From positions 8,752-72,751 of the forward strand of contig CAZPDP010000015.1 in NCBI GenBank assembly GCA_964585385.1: a DNA stretch of 64,000 bases. The letters are read 5' to 3'. Position numbers and translations under genes: made by a program. The stretch is from JAGXLC01 sp964585385 (GTDB taxonomy: Bacteria; Bacteroidota; Bacteroidia; Bacteroidales; UBA12077). Below the pieces are notes generated by a model. The model did not search any database. It worked only from the letters and a program-made list of their open reading frames with translations, and was not told where the DNA came from. Below, one piece after another: positions 44,222 through 52,767 of the stretch. The first letter of the stretch is position 1; the number at the start of each line of letters is the position of its first letter.

Positions 44222-45541
44222 ATGGAATGGAAAAAAGAAATTAAGATATTATTCTGGATGGCAGCAGTTTTCTTGTTTGCCTATTTTTTACCTTTGTATA
44301 GCGACCGCTTCAAGGAAGCGATCATGGCCATGCTCGACCTAACCAAATGGTATGCACAGGAGCATGTGATCCTTTGCCTGCTGCCTGCATTTTTCATAGC
44401 AGGTGTTATTGCAGTCTTTATCAGTCAGGGGGCGGTGTTAAAATATTTCGGAGCCCAGGCAAAAAAATGGGTCTCCTACTCTATCGCCTCGGTTTCGGGC
44501 ACCATATTAGCCGTGTGTAGCTGCACCATATTACCCTTATTTTCAAGCATCCATAAACGTGGTGCAGGATTAGGACCGGCTATCGCGTTTCTGTATTCAG
44601 GACCAGCCATTAACATCCTGGCAATCATTTTAACAGCCCGCATCCTGGGCTTTGAAATGGGTGTTGCGCGTATTATTGGTGCTGTAGTCTTTGCAATAGT
44701 GATCGGCAGCATCATGTCGCTGATCTATCGTAAGGAAGAAAGGGTGAAAGCTGAAGAACAGATGAATTTTGCAATGGAAGAAGAAGAAAAGCGTCCTATG
44801 TGGAAAACCGCCAGTCACTTCTTCATTCTTGTACTAATCCTCGTTTTCGCCAACTGGGGAGCGCCGGCAGATGATGTGACCAGCGGCGGATGGCACTGGA
44901 TATGGTCACACAAATGGGATATAACTGCATTCTTTGCTATTCTGCTTGTTTTCTCCCTCATCTATGTACTTAAGCTCAAATGGGAATATGTAATAACCGC
45001 TGCAGCAGTAACCGCAGCATCGGCGTTTCTTACATCAAGCCCAATGATACCGATGGTAGTAGGTATAGCCGGAGTTTCAATCCTAACGCTTACCGACAAG
45101 AGAGATGAAGACAACAAGCAATGGACCTTGTCTACATGGGATTTTGCCAAGCAAATTATGCCCCTCCTGGCCATTGGAGTACTGATAGCAGGCTTCCTGC
45201 TGGGTTCGACCCACGGCGATACCGATATGGGGGGAGTTATACCCGATAACTGGGTTGCAAATTTGGTTGGCGGTAATTCGGTCTTTTCCAACTTCTTCGC
45301 CTCAATAGTGGGCGCTTTCATGTATTTTGCAACGCTTACCGAGGTACCTATTTTGCAGGGACTCATGGGAGCAGGCATGGGCAAAGGTCCGGCGTTGGCC
45401 CTGTTACTTGCAGGTCCGTCACTCTCGCTGCCTAACATGCTGGTAATACGTGGTGTCATCGGGACAAGGAAAACATTGGTTTATGTATTGCTCGTTGTAA
45501 TTATGGCAACTATATCAGGATTGATCTTTGGAAGCATATAA
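44222..45541 (+). CDS. ArsP/DUF318-family permease
   Basis: 439 residues with about ten membrane helices in two halves separated by an acidic cytoplasmic loop (about 165-200). The first half has the ArsP hallmark with vicinal-type cysteines: ILAVCSCTILPLFSS (Cys99 and Cys101), then AIAFLYSGPAINI. The second half has FATLTEVPILQGLMGAGMG and LLLAGPSLSLPNMLVI. ArsP exports trivalent organoarsenicals; related permeases may move other metals or sulfur species. The nearby ArsEFG genes and a shared operator favour arsenicals. Confidence 0.85.
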   Translation: MEWKKEIKILFWMAAVFLFAYFLPLYSDRFKEAIMAMLDLTKWYAQEHVILCLLPAFFIAGVIAVFISQGAVLKYFGAQAKKWVSYSIASVSGTILAVCSCTILPLFSSIHKRGAGLGPAIAFLYSGPAINILAIILTARILGFEMGVARIIGAVVFAIVIGSIMSLIYRKEERVKAEEQMNFAMEEEEKRPMWKTASHFFILVLILVFANWGAPADDVTSGGWHWIWSHKWDITAFFAILLVFSLIYVLKLKWEYVITAAAVTAASAFLTSSPMIPMVVGIAGVSILTLTDKRDEDNKQWTLSTWDFAKQIMPLLAIGVLIAGFLLGSTHGDTDMGGVIPDNWVANLVGGNSVFSNFFASIVGAFMYFATLTEVPILQGLMGAGMGKGPALALLLAGPSLSLPNMLVIRGVIGTRKTLVYVLLVVIMATISGLIFGSI

Positions 45542-45585
45542 ATTCTTACTAAGAAATATATTAATTATCCCAAAATCATAAGGCC

Positions 45586-46377
45586 ATGAAAAAATGTAAT
45601 ATTTCCATAGGATTCATCGGGGGAGGAAGAATAACACGGATCATACTTCAAGCAATGAAGCAAAAAGGAATTCAATGCAAGGAGATAAAAGTATATGATC
45701 CCGACTCCCGGCAAATTGAAAAGCTCCAGTCTGTCAATGAGCAGATTAAATCCTCTGAAAACGCGGCAGAAGCCACAGAAGCGAATCTTGTATTTCTGGC
45801 TGTTCATCCCCCGGAAGTCAAAAACAGCCTTGAAGCTATAAAAGATACCATAAACCCGGAAACGGTAGTGGTCTCCTTAGCTCCAAAAATACAGATTGAC
45901 ACCATCAACCAAATTCTGGGAAAAAACTGCCCGGTAATAAGAATGATACCCAACGCTCCTTCTGTTATTAATAAAGGGTACAATGTAATGGCCTATTCAA
46001 ACAATCTGAGTTTTGAGGAAAATGAACGCCATCAACAAGTAAAGGGTCTCTTAGAAGAACTAGGTGAACTCATCCATGTGGACCAGGAGGACAAACTGGA
46101 AGCCTATGCTGTTATAACCGGCATGGGGCCCACTTACCTTTGGTTTCAGTTGCATGAGCTCTACCAGATAGCGAAAGAATTTGGAATGAGCGATCAGGAG
46201 GCGCGTGAGGCCATAAGCAAAATGGTGAAAGGAAGCGTAGAAACGCTCCTGGAATCCGAACTCGACTTTGATGAGGTGATGGACCTTATCCCCTTTCATC
46301 CCCTATCTAAACATCATGAGTCATTTAAAGAAATATACAGGGAAATATTAACAAAAATGTACAATAAATTAAAATAA
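45586..46377 (+). CDS. Pyrroline-5-carboxylate reductase-like NAD(P)-binding protein
   Basis: 263 residues. The N-terminal Rossmann domain has IGFIGGGRITRIIL and the VFLAVHPPEV and RMIPNAPSVINKGYNVM segments of the ProC family. The C-terminal helical domain keeps GMGPTYLWFQLHELYQIAKEFG. The conserved proline-binding S-P-G-G-T-T motif of true ProC is absent; DLIPFHPLSKHHESF lies there. It may act on a different imine. It lies between the ArsP-like permease and a zinc-binding DGC-like protein, probably in one operon. Confidence 0.8.
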   Translation: MKKCNISIGFIGGGRITRIILQAMKQKGIQCKEIKVYDPDSRQIEKLQSVNEQIKSSENAAEATEANLVFLAVHPPEVKNSLEAIKDTINPETVVVSLAPKIQIDTINQILGKNCPVIRMIPNAPSVINKGYNVMAYSNNLSFEENERHQQVKGLLEELGELIHVDQEDKLEAYAVITGMGPTYLWFQLHELYQIAKEFGMSDQEAREAISKMVKGSVETLLESELDFDEVMDLIPFHPLSKHHESFKEIYREILTKMYNKLK

Positions 46378-46384
46378 TATAATT

Positions 46385-46735
46385 ATGAGTGAAGAAAATA
46401 ATATAACAATTGTTGCATGTTCCGGAGCATCAAATACAGGATGTTTTACCGATTCAGTAGCACGAAAACTGGCAGAATCAGGTGAAGCGAACATGCTTTG
46501 CCTTGCTAAAATAGCGATAGGCGATGAAAAACTTATAGAATCCACAAAATCAAGTAACGATAAAATTGTTGTGTTGGATGGATGCCCGTTCAATTGCGCG
46601 GAAATAATACTTCAACGGGCAGGTATCAATAAATTTCACCACATTAACACCACAAACTTTGGCATTACCAAAGGCAAAACGCCTGTTACGGATGAAAAAG
46701 TCAACGAAATCATTGATTATATAAAGCAACTATAG
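46385..46735 (+). CDS. DGC-domain putative zinc-binding protein
   Basis: 116 residues with the DGC pattern: ACSGASNTGC (Cys12, Cys20), a mid Cys39, and VLDGCPFNCAEII (Cys67, Cys71). These cysteines probably hold a metal or a sulfane sulfur. The family is found with thioredoxins, permeases and ArsR proteins, as here. The biochemical role is unknown. It starts seven bases after the ProC-like gene. Confidence 0.85.
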   Translation: MSEENNITIVACSGASNTGCFTDSVARKLAESGEANMLCLAKIAIGDEKLIESTKSSNDKIVVLDGCPFNCAEIILQRAGINKFHHINTTNFGITKGKTPVTDEKVNEIIDYIKQL

Positions 46736-46777
46736 AAAAGAACAGTTAAAAATTGTAGAACACCTAACGTGGACAAG

Positions 46778-46930
46778 CCACAATCAAATAAATAACAAAT
46801 CTCAAAATACAAATAACAAATAAATTTCAATCAACAAATGACAAAATCAAAGTAGTGTGTTTGGTATTTGAAATTTTGTTATTGTTTATTATTTGTTTTT
46901 TGGAATTTGTTTTTTGGAATTTTGCCAAAT
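46778..46930. repeat. Inverted low-complexity repeat without cargo
   Basis: The left arm is built from CAAATAAATAACAAAT-type words (about 46785-46852), the right arm from TTTGTTATTGTTTATTATTTG and TTGGAATTTG (about 46862-46925). The arms are approximate reverse complements around a few bases. This is the third tract of this style in the window, and no gene remains between the arms. Confidence 0.55.
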
Positions 46931-46971
46931 AATGCAAGAATATAAGATATAATGTACTAAAATGAAAAATT

Positions 46972-47217
46972 ATGCTTGATATTAAAATTATCGGAAAAGG
47001 ATGTCCCAATTGCGAAAAATTGGAAAGCCTCTGCAACGAGGTGGTCAACGAAGAAAACCTGGATGCAAAGATTGACAAGGTAACTGATGTCAATGAATTC
47101 GTCAACTACGGCGTAATGATGACGCCAGGATTGTATGTGAACGGGAAACTGCTTTCACAGGGAAAGATCCCTGTCAAAAGCACGTTAAAAAACTGGCTTG
47201 AAAAAGCCCGGGAGTAA
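46972..47217 (+). CDS. Small thioredoxin-like redox protein
   Basis: 81 residues. A minimal thioredoxin fold with GKGCPNCEKL (Cys11, Cys14) and the cis-proline loop MMTPGLYVNGKLL. Close relative of the ArsE-like protein at 42497. Its stop overlaps the start of an ArsR gene by one base, a frequent pairing for metal- or thiol-responsive units. Confidence 0.9.
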   Translation: MLDIKIIGKGCPNCEKLESLCNEVVNEENLDAKIDKVTDVNEFVNYGVMMTPGLYVNGKLLSQGKIPVKSTLKNWLEKARE

Positions 47218-47597
47218 TGTCTATGAATCGTACAGATTACCAGGAAACGGCGATTGCAGGTGCTCCCTATTTTCTGGCGGTTTCCCATCCGGCCAGGATA
47301 CAGATACTATTGCATCTGGCAAAATACAGGGATTGCAGGGCAGGCAGCATTTCTGATCGCCTGCCCCTTGCCAAATCCACCGTTTCGCAGCATCTGACCA
47401 AACTGAAAAAGATGGGGCTCGTCACCTGCACGCGTGAAGAAACGTGTGTCAACTATAACCTCAATGAGCAGGCGCTGGATGAGCTCAGGACATACTTTGA
47501 GGAATTCATGAATACCCTGGACAGTATGCGGAAAAATCGCAGAGAATGCTGCCCGGACAATGAAGAAATGGACTGTGGACTGGAGACGTCAGAATAA
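47217..47597 (+). CDS. ArsR family regulator
   Basis: 126 residues. A winged helix with SHPARIQILLHLAKYRDCRAG and LPLAKSTVSQHLTKLKKMGLV. Cysteines occur in the C-terminal tail (RRECCPDNEEMDCGLE), which could sense metalloid or thiol state. ATG 47217 overlaps the upstream stop; ATG 47223 is an alternative. It is a candidate binder of the TTCGT-N6-ACGAA operators at 42.45, 43.87 and 62.64 kb. Confidence 0.92.
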   Translation: MSMNRTDYQETAIAGAPYFLAVSHPARIQILLHLAKYRDCRAGSISDRLPLAKSTVSQHLTKLKKMGLVTCTREETCVNYNLNEQALDELRTYFEEFMNTLDSMRKNRRECCPDNEEMDCGLETSE

Positions 47598-47610
47598 AGA
47601 TGGATAGAAC

Positions 47611-47781
47611 GTCGAGGCTGTCTAAAAAGAAATAAAACAAGATTTTCAGCAACTTTTTGCCCCTTGCCCGGCAAATGCCGGGTGAAGTTGCTGAAAATCA
47701 AGCCTTCCGGCAATTGCCGGATCAGGGGCAAAGCTTGATTTTCAGATTTAGTCTCATAAGAACTTTTTAGACAGCCTCGAC
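47611..47781. mobile_element. MITE-like element with perfect 19-bp inverted ends
   Basis: GTCGAGGCTGTCTAAAAAG (47611-47629) and its exact reverse complement (47763-47781) bound a 171-bp segment. Inside are further hairpins: CCCGGCA-AA-TGCCGGG, the 16-bp palindrome TCCGGCAATTGCCGGA, and GATTTTCAGCAACTT with AAGTTGCTGAAAATC. No coding capacity. The ends match the element at 2492-2651. Beyond it, 47782-47982 contains a CACGGATT-type repeat fragment and no gene. Confidence 0.75.
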
Positions 47782-47982
47782 ACGGATTATACGGATCCGT
47801 AAGGAGCCGAACACGGTGCCGCGGATTAAAAAAAATACAAATGGAAATGAAATTGAGCATATGAACTCACCGAAGGTAAAAATATATAATGAAATTGTCT
47901 TGCCTTGGCGAGACAAGCTATTCCAATAACCTAACTAAAATATATTTTGTGAAGGAATAATGAAGAAAAAAAGAATTGATTT

Positions 47983-48753
47983 ATGAATGATATACAAAAC
48001 AACACAAGCAGAATAAAGCAAATTTTAGGGTTATCCACCTCGCCAGTTGGTGTTAAATTCATTGAAACCGGAAACTCAGTACCTCAAAACATCAAAAATC
48101 TATCCGGTCATAGGTATTGTCAGGCCTTAATGAAAGCCAGACAGGGAGAACATGTTCAGCTTGACGGGGAAGGTATCTCCTGCCCGGCAGCCGCTGCGGC
48201 ATTTGGATTCAAACCATTGCCCGAGGGATTGAAAACAGGGAAAGGGCTGGTTGGATTTGGCATAGCGGAAGATGATGAAGTGGGTAAAACAATGTTCGAA
48301 GGAATGACCACCTTACCCCAGGGAAAGCTGAAATCCCTTTACCTCTTTCCTCTCGACACGGCAGTGCTCGAACCGGATGTTGTAGTGATGGAAGATGAAA
48401 CTGAAAAACTGATGTGGATAGGTCTTGCCTATTTAAACGTGAAAGGTGGACAAAGGGTAGAAAGTAGTACTGCCATTTTACAGGCAACCTGTGTAGATGC
48501 CACGATTATCCCCTATATGAAGCAAAAACTCAACATGAGCATGGGATGCTATGGCTGCAGGGATGCCACCGATATAGGACCCAACGAAACCGTGGTGGGT
48601 TTCCCCTTTAAAGACTTCGATTCCATTGCCAATAGTCTGGAATATTTAAGTCAGAAAGCCATTCCGAACTCACGGGGAAAAAATGCTTTGTCCACACTGA
48701 AGCGTAAAGAAGCGGAGCGGATAGGAAAAAATGACCCATTTGAAAAGAAATAA
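47983..48753 (+). CDS. DUF169 family protein
   Basis: 256 residues. DUF169 features: SPVGVKFIETG, GHRYCQALMKAR (Cys46), ISCPAAAAAFGF (Cys67), ATCVDATIIP, and the paired cysteines of MGCYGCRDATDIG. The family is frequent in anaerobes and archaea and is of unknown function; the conserved cysteines suggest a metal or Fe-S role. It opens a run of closely spaced small redox genes leading into the efflux operon. Confidence 0.85.
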   Translation: MNDIQNNTSRIKQILGLSTSPVGVKFIETGNSVPQNIKNLSGHRYCQALMKARQGEHVQLDGEGISCPAAAAAFGFKPLPEGLKTGKGLVGFGIAEDDEVGKTMFEGMTTLPQGKLKSLYLFPLDTAVLEPDVVVMEDETEKLMWIGLAYLNVKGGQRVESSTAILQATCVDATIIPYMKQKLNMSMGCYGCRDATDIGPNETVVGFPFKDFDSIANSLEYLSQKAIPNSRGKNALSTLKRKEAERIGKNDPFEKK

Positions 48754-48781
48754 AATATTGTCGAATTAAAAATAGTAAGTT

Positions 48782-49075
48782 ATGAAATTTACAGAAAATG
48801 CATTGGAACAATTTAAGAAACTGATTGATAAAAGTGGAAATCCAAAATCAGGCATACGGTTTTTTACCGTACAAGGATGTTGCAGCCCATCTTTACAAAT
48901 GGGCGTAGAGGAAAACCCATCTCCGGATGACTCGGTTATTCAGATGAGTGGTGTTGACATCTTCGTTACGCCCGATGCTGAAAAAATGCTTTCCAACATT
49001 ACGATTGATTTCACTGAGGATGGTTTCAGAACAGTAAAATCATCAACAGATACACAAACAAAAGGATGTTGTTAA
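48782..49075 (+). CDS. A-type Fe-S carrier (HesB/IscA)-like protein
   Basis: 97 residues. The fold matches HesB/IscA: KFTENALEQFKKLI at the start, GIRFFTVQGCCSPSLQMG in the middle (Cys33-Cys34) and a Cys pair at the very end (KGCC). The usual C-terminal C-G-C is C-C here, so cluster binding may differ. It probably carries iron or an Fe-S unit for the neighbouring Cys-rich proteins. Confidence 0.8.
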   Translation: MKFTENALEQFKKLIDKSGNPKSGIRFFTVQGCCSPSLQMGVEENPSPDDSVIQMSGVDIFVTPDAEKMLSNITIDFTEDGFRTVKSSTDTQTKGCC

Positions 49076-49095
49076 TTCAATAGAATGTACAAAAA

Positions 49096-49359
49096 ATGGT
49101 AAAATTCAAACATCTTGAGGAAAAAACCATTGAATTAGCAGGAATTGCAGCTTCCATTGCAGGCGGATGCCGGCCCTGTCTCGATTATCATTTTAAAAAA
49201 GCTTTAGAACTTGGTTGCACCAAAGAGCAAGCCAGTGAAGCAGTTGAGCTTGGCAAAATGATAAAACAAAGACCGATAAACGACATTTACGAACATGCTG
49301 AAAAACTGCTGGGTAAAGAAAACAAGGGTGATAATAAAGGCATAAGTATAAACCTGTAA
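49096..49359 (+). CDS. Carboxymuconolactone decarboxylase/AhpD-like protein
   Basis: 87 residues, all-helical. GGCRPCLDYHFKKAL contains the AhpD-like C-x-x-C-x3-H (Cys25, Cys28, His32), consistent with a thiol-disulfide or peroxidase role. It is shorter than typical AhpD (about 110-175). It is encoded between the HesB-like and OsmC genes, both thiol-linked. Confidence 0.88.
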   Translation: MVKFKHLEEKTIELAGIAASIAGGCRPCLDYHFKKALELGCTKEQASEAVELGKMIKQRPINDIYEHAEKLLGKENKGDNKGISINL

Positions 49360-49375
49360 ACAAAAGTTGAATAAT

Positions 49376-49786
49376 ATGCTTGAATACAAAATAACAGCCC
49401 AGGTAATGTCGCCAGGAACTGCCAAAGCTGAAGCAAACCAGTCGGAAATACAGTTCGATGCTACTTCAGGTCGTGACAATGTGCTGCCCAACCCGGCAGA
49501 ATTATTGCTTACCTCGCTGGCAGCCTGCATGCTTAAAAACGTTCAGCGGTATTCGGAGATTTTGAAAATACCTTACCGCAAAGCAAGGGTTGCCATTTAT
49601 GGAGAAAGAAATGACAATCCGCCCTATATAAAAGCAATCAACTACAAATTAGAAGTAGAAACGGATGCAGATGAACGAAAAATCAGCAACTGGCACAAAA
49701 ATATATTAAAATTCGGAACCATTACCAACACGCTAAATCGGGCGTGTGAGGTAAATGGGGAAATGATAAAAAAGGAGGAACTATGA
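49376..49786 (+). CDS. OsmC/Ohr family protein
   Basis: About 136 residues from ATG 49376 (a TTG at 49367 is upstream). OsmC fold: NPAELLLTSLAACMLKNVQRYSEIL holds the conserved peroxidatic Cys, and the second family Cys is in NTLNRACEVNGEM. OsmC proteins reduce organic peroxides or handle persulfide-type species. It overlaps the next gene by four bases. Confidence 0.9.
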   Translation: MLEYKITAQVMSPGTAKAEANQSEIQFDATSGRDNVLPNPAELLLTSLAACMLKNVQRYSEILKIPYRKARVAIYGERNDNPPYIKAINYKLEVETDADERKISNWHKNILKFGTITNTLNRACEVNGEMIKKEEL

Positions 49787-50229
49787 CTACACAAGATTTA
49801 AAAAACTTTAAACAAATTTCAATCATCCTGTTTTTAATAACTGCTTTCACCTTTGCAGGATGCGGGCAAAACTCCAATCAGGATAAACAAGAAAAACAGA
49901 AAACCGCTCAAAAAACCCAAAGTGCCCAAAAACAAGAAGAGGGAAACTACAAGGTAACCTTCATCGAGTTGGGTTCGGTACGTTGTATCCCTTGCCAGAA
50001 GATGCAGCCCATCATGAAATCAGTTGAAGAGAAATACCCCAATCAAGTGAAGGTTATATTTTACGATATATGGACCTCTGAGGGCAGACCATATGCAAAC
50101 AAATATAACGTTAAAGTTATCCCGACACAGGTTTTTTTAGATGAAAACGGTAAAGAATATTTTCGGCACGAAGGTTTTTTCCCGGAAAAAGAATTGGTGG
50201 AAGTATTAAAAAAGAATGGAGTTAAATAA
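49783..50229 (+). CDS. Thioredoxin-family lipoprotein
   Basis: 148 residues. The lipobox AFTFAGC (Cys27) predicts a periplasmic lipoprotein; a Gln/Lys-rich linker follows. The thioredoxin domain has VRCIPCQKMQPIM as active site and VIPTQVFLDENGKE as cis-proline loop. It would reduce disulfides in the periplasm. It overlaps the OsmC gene and precedes the TolC gene by eight bases. Confidence 0.9.
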   Translation: MTTQDLKNFKQISIILFLITAFTFAGCGQNSNQDKQEKQKTAQKTQSAQKQEEGNYKVTFIELGSVRCIPCQKMQPIMKSVEEKYPNQVKVIFYDIWTSEGRPYANKYNVKVIPTQVFLDENGKEYFRHEGFFPEKELVEVLKKNGVK

Positions 50230-50237
50230 TTATTAAA

Positions 50238-51560
50238 ATGAAGTTCATAAAAAAGTCTATCTGGCTAATTCTATTAATCAGCATTTCGACAAATTTTTTG
50301 TCTGCACAGGAAGAAACTGTATCTCGCTTTACCTTGACAGAACTTATAGATAATGCCTTACAGGAGAATTATCTGCTTCAGGCAAACAAGAAAAACACGT
50401 TAATAAAAGAAGAAGAAATAGAAAAAATCAAGACCAAATATCAACCGGAAATTGCAACATCTGCCAGCTTTTCTTACTGGAAATTTTTGATGCCTAACAA
50501 GGAAAGACTTCTGGGCGGTAATCGGTCAGATTTCTACAACGATATTACCGTTGAGCAAACCATTTATGACTGGGGTCTTAATCAAACGGAAAGAAGCGTC
50601 GTCAAGAAGGAGATAAATCTGAATGATGAAATCATACGGCAAATAAGGCATTCCATCATCTACGGAGTGACGGATACTTACTTCGAGGCGCTTAAAGCAA
50701 AAGCTGAAATTGCGGTTTACCAAAATGCATTGCAGCAACTGGAGTCACACCTCAAATATTCCAAAAATTTGTTCGACATCGGAAAAGTATCAAGCGTGGA
50801 CGTACTGAAAATAAAAGTGCAGATTTCAGAGGAGAAAAAGGCTCTTCAAAAGGCAGAAAATCAGTTTGATAGGGAAATGACCCGTTTAAAAAGACTTTGT
50901 TTTTTGGATGATGTTGAAAGTATGAAATTGGAAGATATTTCAGATGAATTATACAAAGAAGAGAAAGACCAAATTTTTTCTGCCGAAGCATTGTATGATG
51001 AAGTTTTTCAAAACCACCCGGAATTGAAAAAAATACAGCACGAAATAGACATTCAGTCCAAGCAAAAAGAAATATTACGGCTGCAAAACCGGCCCGATGT
51101 TTTTACTTACGGCATTGCAAGCTGGGAACACGGTTATGCCCCTTTTGCAGACAATTTTAATTACAATGTTGGTGTAGGTATTCGGTATACATTGCCATTC
51201 GGACAAGGAAGCGCATTCAAATCAAAAATAGTGCAAAGCGAAATTCGAATGGAGCAGATGCAGGATGAGAGGGAGCAAACTTCCGTTGACATTAAAAAAG
51301 AAATTGACTTAACAATCAATACAATTAAGGATATCGAAAGTGAAATCGCAAACAATAAAGAAATTATCAAACTGGCTGAGGAAACCCTTGATAATGCATC
51401 AGTCAAATACCAGGGAGGCAAAGGAAATATCATTGATGTGCTGGATGCCCAAAAAATATTGACAGATGCAAACATAGATCATCAAAAGTCTGTAACCGCC
51501 TATTTACAAGCCTTATCCAGATTGCATTACCTGACAGGAAATGATGGTTATCCATTTTAA
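50238..51560 (+). CDS. TolC family outer-membrane efflux protein
   Basis: 440 residues. A signal peptide (ISTNFLSAQ) is followed by two long coiled-coil helical repeats characteristic of TolC (for example ETYFEALKAKAEIAVYQNAL and YQGGKGNIIDVLDAQKILTDA) with beta segments between. Forms the outer-membrane duct for the adaptor and RND pump encoded next. The pump is separated from the adaptor by an inserted element. Confidence 0.93.
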   Translation: MKFIKKSIWLILLISISTNFLSAQEETVSRFTLTELIDNALQENYLLQANKKNTLIKEEEIEKIKTKYQPEIATSASFSYWKFLMPNKERLLGGNRSDFYNDITVEQTIYDWGLNQTERSVVKKEINLNDEIIRQIRHSIIYGVTDTYFEALKAKAEIAVYQNALQQLESHLKYSKNLFDIGKVSSVDVLKIKVQISEEKKALQKAENQFDREMTRLKRLCFLDDVESMKLEDISDELYKEEKDQIFSAEALYDEVFQNHPELKKIQHEIDIQSKQKEILRLQNRPDVFTYGIASWEHGYAPFADNFNYNVGVGIRYTLPFGQGSAFKSKIVQSEIRMEQMQDEREQTSVDIKKEIDLTINTIKDIESEIANNKEIIKLAEETLDNASVKYQGGKGNIIDVLDAQKILTDANIDHQKSVTAYLQALSRLHYLTGNDGYPF

Positions 51561-51571
51561 AAAGACATATT

Positions 51572-52675
51572 ATGAAAATGAAACAAACAAACAGAGTAAA
51601 ATACAGCAAAACCACTCCTCCTAATTTTTTATCAGGGTTTAAATTTCTCAATTGGCAAATTACACCGTTAATCATTTTTCTGGTTTTTGCATTTGTTGCA
51701 GGATGCAAAAGTGAAAGTGAAAACGAAGAGAAGAATAAACCAAAATCTGCTAAACTTCCCCTTGTGGATATCCAAACCGCCCAAAAAAGTAAAATGGTTT
51801 CTTACATTGATATTACCGGTACTATAGAGGCAAACATATTTACCAATATTAAATCACCGGCAGATGGAATCGTGAAATCCCTTTCTGCAAGAGAAAATCA
51901 GCATGTAAAAAATGATAAGGTCATTGCTGTTATAAATCCGGTAGACCGCGTGGCTTTAATATCTGAGAACCAAATGAGGATAGAACAGTTACAAAATGCA
52001 TTGGATAAAGAAGAGCCGGAAACAGATGAATACAAGAAATTAGCACATAAGCTTGATTCTGCCCAAAAGAATCTTGTGTATGCGAAAAACATGTATAAAA
52101 CCATACCGGTGATATGCCCTATGAGCGGGGTTGTGACGGATCGTTATGTTGACAAGGGCAGCCGGGTATCGGCCCAGGATAAAATGTTTACTATAACTGA
52201 CATGAGTTCATTAGTTATTAAAGCTAACGTGAATGAAAAATATTTTGAAGCACTTAAAGAAGGTGAAAAACTGCCTGTAATTTTGAATGCATATCCCAAG
52301 GATACGTTATCAGGGAAAATCAGCCTTATTTATCCCCAGGTTGACCCGGTAACGCGCAGCGTAAAATTTGATATTAAAATCTTAAATTTTAACAAAAAAC
52401 TTCTTCCGGGAATGATGGCCTCCATTAAAATACCTGTTTCGGAGAAAGAAAATGCCATTTCAGTTCCGAATCGGGCCATACTCACTTCGCCTGAAAATGA
52501 AAATTTCATCTTCGTACTGGATAGCAACAATGTCGCCCACCGGAGAGTGGTCAAGAAGGGAATGGATTCCAACAACCAGGTAGAAATCATTAACGGTCTG
52601 AAAGAAGGAGAAAATGTCGTTGTTGACGGACAAGGAAGGTTGAAAGATAGTACAAAAGTGAACATTTTAAAATAA
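51572..52675 (+). CDS. RND efflux periplasmic adaptor, lipoprotein
   Basis: 367 residues. A hydrophobic N-terminus with lipobox AFVAGC (about Cys45) anchors it. The adaptor layout follows: a lipoyl-like half (IKSPADGIVKSLSARENQHV), a hairpin (ALDKEEPETDEYKKLAHKLD), a second lipoyl half (VICPMSGVVTDRYVDKGSRV), a beta-barrel and a membrane-proximal domain (VEIINGLKEGENVVVDGQGRL). It links the TolC protein with the RND pump. Confidence 0.93.
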   Translation: MKMKQTNRVKYSKTTPPNFLSGFKFLNWQITPLIIFLVFAFVAGCKSESENEEKNKPKSAKLPLVDIQTAQKSKMVSYIDITGTIEANIFTNIKSPADGIVKSLSARENQHVKNDKVIAVINPVDRVALISENQMRIEQLQNALDKEEPETDEYKKLAHKLDSAQKNLVYAKNMYKTIPVICPMSGVVTDRYVDKGSRVSAQDKMFTITDMSSLVIKANVNEKYFEALKEGEKLPVILNAYPKDTLSGKISLIYPQVDPVTRSVKFDIKILNFNKKLLPGMMASIKIPVSEKENAISVPNRAILTSPENENFIFVLDSNNVAHRRVVKKGMDSNNQVEIINGLKEGENVVVDGQGRLKDSTKVNILK

Positions 52676-52767
52676 TGTGCTAATTTTTCAATTTGCTAAT
52701 TTGCTAATGAAATAATTTGAAAATGAAATAATGTGCTAATTTATCAATATGCTAATTTATTTATGAT

